Assembly: GCF_008974245.1 (NCBI RefSeq)
Contig: NZ_BBZI01000005.1
Coordinates: forward strand, 840,180 to 904,179
Source of the DNA: Streptomyces abyssomicinicus
Lineage (GTDB): Bacteria > Actinomycetota > Actinomycetes > Streptomycetales > Streptomycetaceae
Length of the DNA: 64,000 nucleotides
Direction of reading: 5' to 3'
A model generated the notes under the pieces. That model saw only the letters and a program-made list of their open reading frames with translations. It did no database searches and was not told the origin of the DNA. Shown here piece after piece: positions 28,246 through 35,415 of this stretch. Made by a program: the position numbers and the translations under genes. Positions within the stretch are counted from its first letter, which is position 1. Each line of letters opens with the position of its first letter.

Positions 28246-29262
28246 ATGAGCGAACCCAGCCCGGCCGGGGAATGGCTCATCTTCCGCGGTGCGGGGGAAC
28301 GCCACGACGGGATCGGCCGGCTACCCGCCCCACCGCCCTGGCGTGACTTCCGCGACCGCGACCGGGACGCCGAGACCCGCCGGCTCGGCGTGCACCGCAG
28401 CCGGGCCGCCGCCTGGCGCCCCGGCGCCGAGGAACTGGAAGTGGTCAACGCCGCCCTCTACCTGCGCCGCCCCCTGCTGGTCACCGGAGCGCCCGGGGTC
28501 GGCAAGAGCACCCTCGCCCACGCCGTCGCCGACGAACTGGGCCTGGGCGCGGTGCTGCGCTGGCCGGTGGTCTCCCGCACCACCCTCCAGGACGGCCTCT
28601 ACCGCTACGACGCCATCGCCCGCCTCCAGGACGTGCAGATCGCAGCCCACGCCCCCGGCGGCGTCGGCGCCGGCGACCCCGGATCGGTGGAGAGCATCGG
28701 CGACTACATCCGCCTCGGCCCGCTCGGCACCGCCCTGCTGCCCTCGGACAAGCCCCGCGTGCTGCTCATCGACGAACTCGACAAGAGCGACATCGACCTG
28801 CCCAACGACCTCCTGAACGTGCTGGAGGAAGGCGAGTTCGCCATCCCCGAGCTGGAACGCGTCGCCCACCGGCTGCCCGACGGGGTGGCACGGGTGCGGG
28901 CCGCCGACGGCACCCGGGTCGACGTCCGCGACGGCCGGGTGCGCTGCGCGGAGTTCCCGTTCGTGGTGCTCACCAGCAACCAGGAACGTGACTTCCCCGC
29001 CGCACTGATGCGCCGCTGCCTGCACCTGGAACTCGGCCGGCCCGACCGGGAACGCCTCGCCGCCTTCGTCCGCGCCCACCTCGGCGAGGACCGGGCCGAG
29101 GCCGCCGCCGACCTCGTCCAGCGGTTCATGGAACGCTCCCGCACCGAGATGCTCGCCGCCGACCAGCTGCTCAACGCCATCCACCTCACCGGCCAGGCCC
29201 CCGGCCTGGACCGCGAACGCCTCGCCGACCTGCTCGTCCAGCGACTCGACCGCCCGAGGTGA
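28246..29262 (+). CDS. MoxR-type AAA+ ATPase of the VMAP system
   Basis: 338-residue AAA+ protein. Walker A GAPGVGKS (81-88), Walker B VLLIDE (172-177), sensor-1 VVLTSNQERDFP and the arginine finger LMRRCLHLEL are all present, so it should hydrolyse ATP. MoxR proteins act with vWA-domain partners as remodelling or activating machines. It follows trypsin-VMAP by 107 bases with its own GAGGAA site, and its stop lies 4 bases before the vWA start. Confidence 0.9.
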   Translation: MSEPSPAGEWLIFRGAGERHDGIGRLPAPPPWRDFRDRDRDAETRRLGVHRSRAAAWRPGAEELEVVNAALYLRRPLLVTGAPGVGKSTLAHAVADELGLGAVLRWPVVSRTTLQDGLYRYDAIARLQDVQIAAHAPGGVGAGDPGSVESIGDYIRLGPLGTALLPSDKPRVLLIDELDKSDIDLPNDLLNVLEEGEFAIPELERVAHRLPDGVARVRAADGTRVDVRDGRVRCAEFPFVVLTSNQERDFPAALMRRCLHLELGRPDRERLAAFVRAHLGEDRAEAAADLVQRFMERSRTEMLAADQLLNAIHLTGQAPGLDRERLADLLVQRLDRPR

Positions 29263-29266
29263 CGTG

Positions 29267-32200
29267 ATGGAGGCACCGCGGGACGCGATAGCCGAACTGG
29301 TGGCGGCCCTGCGCGACTGCGGGATGGAACCCGACGCCGCGCACCTCGGCGACGCCCTCTGGCTTGCCCACCACCTCGGCCCGGACCCCGCCGCCTCCCC
29401 GGACGGCCGGCGGCCCGACGGCGACGGCCGTCCCGGGACCGGTACGGGGCGCGCGGCCGGTACCGGCCGGTCCCCGGACGGCGACGGTGACGGCGACGGC
29501 GACCGGCCCGTCGGGCCCGGCGGCGCGGACACCGACGCGGCCCCGGGCCCCGGCCGCCCCGCCGACGGGACAATCCCGGAGCCCGGCCCCGGCGCCCGCC
29601 CGCCCACCTCCTTCGAACTCCGCCCGCCCGCCACCGCCACCGCCGACACCGGCACCGCCGGCGCTCCCGCGATCGCCGTGCCCGCCGCACCCGCCTTCCC
29701 GTCCGCCCTCCGGCTCCAGCGCGCCCTGCGCCCGCTCCAGCGCTACCGCACCCCCGGCAGCCGCCCCCGGCCCGTCCTCGACGAGACCGCCACCGCTGAA
29801 CTCAGCGCACGCGCCGGCGGCCTGCTGCTGCCCGCGTTCCGCGAGGACACCCGCCGCGACGCCGACCTCCAGATCGTCGTCGACGCCTCCCCGTCCATGC
29901 GGGTCTGGGACCGGCTCGCCGCCGAACTCGAGCAGATCTTCGCCCGCATCGGCGCCTTCCGCGACGTCCGCACCCACCACCTCCACGAAGGCCCCGGCGG
30001 CCGTCCCCGCCTCAGCCGCTCCCCGAACCCGGGCACCGGCGTCCCCTACTTCCCGCAACGCCTCATCGACCCCACCGGACGGCGCGTCACCTGCCTGGTC
30101 AGCGACTGCGCCGGCCCCCTCTGGCGCAGCGGCCAGGCCCACCGGCTGCTGCACCGGCTGGCCTCGGCCGGACCGGTCGTCGTCGTGCAGCCGCTGCCGC
30201 AGCGCATGTGGCGGCGCACCACCCTGCCCGCCACCCCCGGACCGCTGCGCTGCGGCCCCGACGGCCGCGTCCGGCTCACCACGCAGCACCCTCCGCCCGC
30301 CGACGGCTCCCTCCCGGTCCCCGTCCTGCCCCCGCTGCCCGAGGCGCTCGAAGCCTGGGCACGCCTGCTCACCAGCGTCGGCACCGGCACCGTCGCGGGC
30401 GCCGTCGGCCGGGTCCGCCCCGACCAGCCGCCCCTGCCCACCCGGCCCGCCGCCCGCCGGCCCGGACCGCTGGAGCGGGTCAGCCGCTTCCGCGCCTCGG
30501 CCTCGCCCACCGCCTCGCGCCTGGCCACCCACCTCGCCGCCGCCCCGCTCCACCTGCCGGTGATGCAGCTCGTCCAGCGCGCCATGCTGCCCTCCTCCGG
30601 GCCCACCGAACTCGCCGAGGTCCTCCTCGGCGGACTGCTCACCCGTGAACCCGGACCCGTCCCCGAGGACGGCCCGCGTTTCACCATGGACCCCGAGGTC
30701 CGCCAGGCGCTCCTCGGCCCCCTCGGCCGCGACGAGGCCCTCCTCGTCCTCAAGCACTGCTCCGCCTACGTCACCCGCCACCTCAGCCGCGGCGGCCCCA
30801 ACTTCCCCGCGATCGCCCACGCCCAGCTGGAGAACGCCGACCAGGACCGCACCGCCGTGCCGCCCGGCGTGTGGGACGGTGCCGCCCACGGCTCCGACCC
30901 CGCCACCAGGCCCTTCGCCCAGGTCGCCGCCGAGGTGCTGCGCCGCTTCCTGCCCGCCTTGGTCCCCGCCCCGCCCGACACCACCCTGGCCACCGTCCGC
31001 CGGCTCGTCGCCGAATTCGAGGAGAACGGCATGGTCCCCTCCCTCCTCCAGGCGGTGCGCATGCTCCGTCAGGCCGCCGAGAACCACGACGCCGATCCCG
31101 CCCTCGCCGCCGAGTGCGCCACCACGCTGCTCCGCCTCTGGAACGTCCACGGCGGCGCCGACCTCCTCGCCGAAGCCCTCCGCCACGCCGAGAGCGCGAG
31201 CCACCGCGACCCGGCCGGCCCCGGCCACGCCACCGTCGCCGCCGTGCTCTGCGCCCAGGCCGACGAGGCCGTCCGGGCCGAGGACCGCTCGGCCGCCCTC
31301 GCCCTCCTCGCCCAGGCCGACGAGGCCTACGCCGACGCCTGCCGCACCGCGCCCGACGCCGACACCCTGCTGCGCCACACCCTCGACCGCGCCCGCGCCC
31401 TGGAGACGCAGTGGAGCGTCGGCGGCCGCTCGGCACCGCTGCAGAGCGGCATCGGCATGCTCGAGGCCCTCGCCGACGCCCGCACCCCCGGCGACCTCCC
31501 GCCCGGCGTCGCCCTCGCCCACGGCCGGCTGCTGCGCCGTCTCGCCACCACCACCGGCGACCAGGCCGAGGCCCGCGCGCACGCCGCCCGGGCCGCCCGC
31601 TCCCTGACCACCGCCCTCACCGCGCACGGCGAGGACGCCGACCGCGCCCTGGTGCTGGAACTCGCCGACGCCCTCCTGGACGCCGGACCCGACGCCCACG
31701 CCGACCTGCACGCCCTGCTGGCCGCCCGCCTCCCGGGCGCCCAGGGACGCCACCGCGCCCGGCTCCTGGTCCGCTCCGGCCGCCTCGGCCTCGCCCGCCA
31801 CCACGAGAGCGAGGACCCCGCCGAACTCGCCGCCGCGGAGGCCGACCTGACCGAGGCGCTGGAGGAACTGTCCCGGCACGACGGGGAGCACGCCGCCACC
31901 CTGGTCCTCCTCGGCGGCGCCCTCCTCACCCTCGCCACGCCGCACGCCGCACCCGCCCCGGACCGCGTCGGCCGAGCCGTCTCCGCGCTCCGCGCCTGCC
32001 TGGCGGGCACCGCCGCCGACGACCCCGCGATGCCCGAACGCCGGGCGCTGCTCGGCCGCGCCCTGCTCGCCCGGTACGACCTGGCCCGTGACCCGGTCGA
32101 CCTCCGCGAGGCCGAGCACCACCTCGGCCTCGCCGCCCGGGCCACGGGCGACCCGCTCACCCGCGCCGCCCGCCTCATCGACCTCGGCCGCGCCCACCTC

Positions 32201-32557
32201 ACCGCCGCCACCGGCCTGGACCGCCCGGCCCGGCACGACGACGCGGCCCGCATCTTCCGCTCCGCCGCCCGGACGGCCCGTCAGGTGCTCGACGGCAGCG
32301 ACGAGGTCCTCACCCCGCGCCGCACCGCGCACACCGTCACCCTCGCCGCCCGCGCCCTCCACCTGCACGCCGCCGCGCAGGAGGCCGCCCAGCGCCCCAG
32401 GGCGGCCCGGGCCGCCTACCGGGAGGCGGCCGAGGAGTGGAGTCGGCTGCCCGCGGGCATGCAGGTGCTAGGGGAGCCGACGCCCGAGGACACCGCACGA
32501 CGCCTCGAGGAGCTCACCGGTACACCAGGCCGGCCGACGACCACGGGGGATCCATGA
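29267..32557 (+). CDS. vWA/SAV_2336-type protein with TPR-like tail
   Basis: 1096-residue partner of the MoxR ATPase. A short helical head (1-45) is followed by a Pro/Gly/Asp-rich linker (~45-130). A von Willebrand A-like domain (~200-330) has MIDAS D206-x-S208-x-S210 (IVVDASPSMRVW) and the later acidic strand CLVSDCAGPLW. A helical region (~390-520; MLPSSGPTELAEVLLGGLL, YVTRHLSRGGPNF) resembles the SAV_2336-related family. The last ~500 residues are alanine-rich helical repeats of TPR type. No signal peptide or membrane helix. It is translationally coupled to both neighbours: the stop overlaps the fxsA start (ATGA). Confidence 0.85.
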   Translation: MEAPRDAIAELVAALRDCGMEPDAAHLGDALWLAHHLGPDPAASPDGRRPDGDGRPGTGTGRAAGTGRSPDGDGDGDGDRPVGPGGADTDAAPGPGRPADGTIPEPGPGARPPTSFELRPPATATADTGTAGAPAIAVPAAPAFPSALRLQRALRPLQRYRTPGSRPRPVLDETATAELSARAGGLLLPAFREDTRRDADLQIVVDASPSMRVWDRLAAELEQIFARIGAFRDVRTHHLHEGPGGRPRLSRSPNPGTGVPYFPQRLIDPTGRRVTCLVSDCAGPLWRSGQAHRLLHRLASAGPVVVVQPLPQRMWRRTTLPATPGPLRCGPDGRVRLTTQHPPPADGSLPVPVLPPLPEALEAWARLLTSVGTGTVAGAVGRVRPDQPPLPTRPAARRPGPLERVSRFRASASPTASRLATHLAAAPLHLPVMQLVQRAMLPSSGPTELAEVLLGGLLTREPGPVPEDGPRFTMDPEVRQALLGPLGRDEALLVLKHCSAYVTRHLSRGGPNFPAIAHAQLENADQDRTAVPPGVWDGAAHGSDPATRPFAQVAAEVLRRFLPALVPAPPDTTLATVRRLVAEFEENGMVPSLLQAVRMLRQAAENHDADPALAAECATTLLRLWNVHGGADLLAEALRHAESASHRDPAGPGHATVAAVLCAQADEAVRAEDRSAALALLAQADEAYADACRTAPDADTLLRHTLDRARALETQWSVGGRSAPLQSGIGMLEALADARTPGDLPPGVALAHGRLLRRLATTTGDQAEARAHAARAARSLTTALTAHGEDADRALVLELADALLDAGPDAHADLHALLAARLPGAQGRHRARLLVRSGRLGLARHHESEDPAELAAAEADLTEALEELSRHDGEHAATLVLLGGALLTLATPHAAPAPDRVGRAVSALRACLAGTAADDPAMPERRALLGRALLARYDLARDPVDLREAEHHLGLAARATGDPLTRAARLIDLGRAHLTAATGLDRPARHDDAARIFRSAARTARQVLDGSDEVLTPRRTAHTVTLAARALHLHAAAQEAAQRPRAARAAYREAAEEWSRLPAGMQVLGEPTPEDTARRLEELTGTPGRPTTTGDP

Positions 32558-32721
32558 CCGACCGCGACGCCCGCGACCTTCCGGACCTCACCGCGCTCGA
32601 CCTCGAGTCCCTGCGCCGCCTCGACCACCCGGTCCTGCGCGACGTCCTCGAGCGCCTCCAGGCCCGGCAGGACGACGGCACCGAGACGCTCTGGGGCTTC
32701 AACAACTCCGCTCCGCAGTGA
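32554..32721 (+). CDS. fxsA: FxsA-like RiPP precursor peptide
   Basis: 55-residue peptide. The leader LTALDLESLRRLDHPVLRDV and following helix resemble FxSxx-COOH (FxsA) precursors; the tail is WGFNNSAPQ. Canonical FxsA ends F-x-S-x-x. Here the phenylalanine is seventh from the end, and S52 is three residues after F49, so the motif is shifted and the tail two residues longer. F49-N50-N51 fits the aromatic-x-Asn pattern that triceptide (three-residue cyclophane) radical SAM enzymes crosslink. It sits between vWA and fxsB, overlapping both by 4 bases, with GGGGGA before its ATG. Modification is predicted, not shown. Confidence 0.82.
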   Translation: MTDRDARDLPDLTALDLESLRRLDHPVLRDVLERLQARQDDGTETLWGFNNSAPQ

Positions 32722-33983
32722 CCCGGGCGGGGCCCGGAGCCGAGGCGGGGGCGGGGGCGGGCGCCGAGGCGTCCGGCACCGGCGCCGACGCCGCCGACGG
32801 CGTCCCCGCGCGTGTGCCGTTCCGCCAGTTCGTCGTCAAGACGCACGCCCGGTGCAACCTCGCCTGCCGGTACTGCTACCTGTACTCCGGCCCCGACCGG
32901 GGATGGCGGGCACGCCCGCCCACGGCCTCCGCCGCGGTGCGGGAGCAGACCGCCCGGCGGATCGGCGAGCACGCCGCCCGGCACCGGCTGCGGCGCCTCT
33001 CGCTGGTCCTCCACGGCGGAGAACCGTTGCTGCACGGCGCCGGGCCGCTGGTCGCGTACACCGAGGCGGTGCGGCGCGCGGTGCCCGCCGGGAGCACCGT
33101 CCACGCCACCGTGCAGACCAACGGAACACTGCTCACCGACGAGAGCGCCGCTCTCCTCTCGGAGCACCGCATCACGGTGGGCCTCAGCATCGACGGCGGC
33201 CTCCCGCACCACAACCGTCTGCGGGTGGACCACGCGGGCCGCCCCTCCCACGCCGCCGTCGTCCGCGCCGCCCGCCTGCTGGCCGACCGTCACCGCACCG
33301 CCTACGCGGGCCTCCTGGTGGTCGTCGACCCCACCCTCGACCCGGCCGAGGTCCACCGGTCGCTGCTGGAGCTCGACCCGCCCGCCCTGGACCTGCTGCT
33401 GCCCCACGGCAACTGGACCACGCCCCCGCCCGGGGCGCGGGTGGCGGACGGGTCCGGCGCCACCCCTTACGGCGACTGGCTCTGCGCCGTCTTCGACCTG
33501 TGGTGGCGGGCCCCCCGCCACCGGACCCGCATACGCCTCTTCGAACAGTGCCTCGCCCTCCTGCTCGGCCGCCCCGCCGCCGGTGAGTCGCTCGGCACCG
33601 CGCCGTTCACCGCCGTGGTCGTCGAGACCGACGGCACCCTGGAACAGGTCGACAGCCTCAAGTCCGCCTACGACGGCGCCGCCGCCACCGGACTCGACGT
33701 CTTCCGCCACACCTTCGACGAGGCCCTCGACCACCCCGGCATCGCCGCGCGCCAGGCCGGCGCCGCCGCCCTGGCGGCCGAGTGCCGGGCCTGCCCGGTG
33801 GTGAGGGTGTGCGGCGGAGGGAACTACGCCCACCGGTACCGGGCGGAGACCGGGTTCGTCAACCCGTCCGTCTACTGCGCCGACCTGATGCGGCTCATCC
33901 GGCACGTCGCCGCCGCACTCGCCGCCGAGGCCGCGGCCGCCGGCCCCGCCGCACCCCGCACCACGGGAGGAGGACCCCGATGA
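32718..33983 (+). CDS. fxsB: FxsB-like radical SAM/SPASM cyclophane maturase
   Basis: 421-residue radical SAM enzyme. The [4Fe-4S]-SAM motif is C46-x3-C50-x2-C53 (CNLACRYCYLY), with the SAM-binding GGEPLLHG. A SPASM-type C-terminus contributes C356, C359, C365 and C387 (CRACPVVRVCGGG, VYCADL). The C-terminal half is of the FxsB type. By family knowledge it forms a carbon-carbon cyclophane between Phe and the residue two positions on in the precursor; F49-N51 of the adjacent FxsA is the likely site. The first 30 residues are low-complexity (AGAGAGAEA). GTG start overlaps the fxsA stop. Confidence 0.9.
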   Translation: MTRAGPGAEAGAGAGAEASGTGADAADGVPARVPFRQFVVKTHARCNLACRYCYLYSGPDRGWRARPPTASAAVREQTARRIGEHAARHRLRRLSLVLHGGEPLLHGAGPLVAYTEAVRRAVPAGSTVHATVQTNGTLLTDESAALLSEHRITVGLSIDGGLPHHNRLRVDHAGRPSHAAVVRAARLLADRHRTAYAGLLVVVDPTLDPAEVHRSLLELDPPALDLLLPHGNWTTPPPGARVADGSGATPYGDWLCAVFDLWWRAPRHRTRIRLFEQCLALLLGRPAAGESLGTAPFTAVVVETDGTLEQVDSLKSAYDGAAATGLDVFRHTFDEALDHPGIAARQAGAAALAAECRACPVVRVCGGGNYAHRYRAETGFVNPSVYCADLMRLIRHVAAALAAEAAAAGPAAPRTTGGGPR

Positions 33984-35353
33984 CACCCGCCCCCGCCGCG
34001 CGGCCCGCCGTCCCCGGCCACGTCATGGACCGGCTCGCCCGCACCGACAGCGACGACGAGTCCCTCGGTCTGCTCGTCCACGGCCAGCACACCCGCAGGC
34101 TCCTCCTCCTGCGCCTCCTCCTCGACACCGCCACCGCCGACGCGCCGCCCGAGGCCCGGGCCAGGTTCCTCGGCCACTGGTCCCTGCTGGAGGCCGCGGA
34201 ACACCGGAGCCCGGCCGGCCGCGAGGCCGTCCGCGAGACCGTGCAGCACCCGCTCACCGGTCCCTGGACCCACCAGGCCCTCGCCGACCTGCGCGCCGGC
34301 CGCCCGGCGGACCTGGACCGGCTGGGCGCGATGGCGGTCGCCGCGGGACTGCGGGCCCGGCTCTCCTTCACCACCCGCCTGGACGCGGACCACGACGGGC
34401 TGCACCTGCCGTCGCTGGGGCTGCTCAGGTGCGGGCCCGGTCCGGTGCGGATCCACTGCGACGGCACCCTGCTCAGGCTGCGGGCGGACGGCGCGGTCAG
34501 CGAGGTGACGGTCTGCCCGCAGCCGGTGCGCGGGGCCTGGGCCGCCCACTCCGGCTGGCGTTCGGCCGTCGTCCTGCCACCGCTCGCCGCCGGACACCCA
34601 CCCGTCCCGCTCGACGACCAGGGCCCGTACCGGGCCACGGAACAGCCGGGCTCACCCTTGCGTCCCACCGTGCCCGCGCCCCCCGACGACGCGGCGCGCA
34701 AGCGCTGGTACGACGTGTGGACCGGCGGCGTGGCGGAACTGCTGGACCTCGGCCACCCCTCGCGGCTCGCCGAGACGGCGCGCCTGCTGCGTTCGGTCGT
34801 CCCCCTGCTGCCGCCGCAGGACGCCGGTCCCGCCGGCTACTGCAGCGGCACCCGCCGGGGCGCGTTCGGAGCGGTGCACAGCAGTGTGCCGCCCACCGCG
34901 GTGAGCCTGGCCTCGATGCTGGTGCACGAGCTCCAGCACGCGAAACTGAGCGCCCTCGCCGACATCGTGCCCCTGCACCACGCGGGGCCCGAGCGCCGCC
35001 ACTTCGCACCCTGGCGGCCGGACCCGCGCCCGTTCGACGGTCTCTGGCAAGGCCTCTACAGCCACCTGGCGCTCGCCTTCTGGTGGCGGCACCGCGCCCT
35101 CGTTACGCCGGACGGCCCTGCCAGGGAACACGCCTGGGCGGAGTACGCGCGATGCCGGGAACAGACCGGTGCGGCCCTCCCCGCCCTCGTGGGATCCGAG
35201 CAACTCACCCTTGAGGGACGGAGATTGGCCGACGGTATGGTGGCCGCGCACCGGAGTCTGCAGGATCTCGACCCTCCGGCCGGACACCTCGCCCGGGCCC
35301 GGTCGTACATCCAGACCGCGCGGGCTCTGTGGAGTCGTGCCAAAACGGTATAA
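33980..35353 (+). CDS. HExxH-motif peptide beta-hydroxylase-like protein
   Basis: 457-residue protein with HELQH (316-320) in MLVHELQHAKLSAL and a C-terminal helical region (LWQGLYSHLALAFWW). It belongs to the HExxH-motif family found beside FxsB-type radical SAM genes. Members of this family have been shown to be alpha-ketoglutarate-dependent beta-hydroxylases and not proteases. Here it would hydroxylate the cyclophane peptide, perhaps at Asn50 or Asn51, but that is inference. ATG at 33980 has GGGAGGAGG upstream and overlaps the fxsB stop. Confidence 0.82.
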   Translation: MTPAPAARPAVPGHVMDRLARTDSDDESLGLLVHGQHTRRLLLLRLLLDTATADAPPEARARFLGHWSLLEAAEHRSPAGREAVRETVQHPLTGPWTHQALADLRAGRPADLDRLGAMAVAAGLRARLSFTTRLDADHDGLHLPSLGLLRCGPGPVRIHCDGTLLRLRADGAVSEVTVCPQPVRGAWAAHSGWRSAVVLPPLAAGHPPVPLDDQGPYRATEQPGSPLRPTVPAPPDDAARKRWYDVWTGGVAELLDLGHPSRLAETARLLRSVVPLLPPQDAGPAGYCSGTRRGAFGAVHSSVPPTAVSLASMLVHELQHAKLSALADIVPLHHAGPERRHFAPWRPDPRPFDGLWQGLYSHLALAFWWRHRALVTPDGPAREHAWAEYARCREQTGAALPALVGSEQLTLEGRRLADGMVAAHRSLQDLDPPAGHLARARSYIQTARALWSRAKTV

Positions 35354-35415
35354 GTGAGATGTTGCGCGGGTGACCGGGTGCGGTCCGCCCTAAGGTGGAG
35401 GATCGAGGCCGAGTG

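Noticed and set aside
29186..32368. Long leftward Gly-rich frame opposite the vWA protein
   Set aside because: Resembles a glycine-rich protein only because it is the antisense of an alanine-rich gene; no ribosome site.
33980..35353. HExxH protein as a zinc metalloprotease
   Set aside because: Lacks other protease features, and its position beside FxsB matches the alpha-ketoglutarate-dependent HExxH hydroxylase family.
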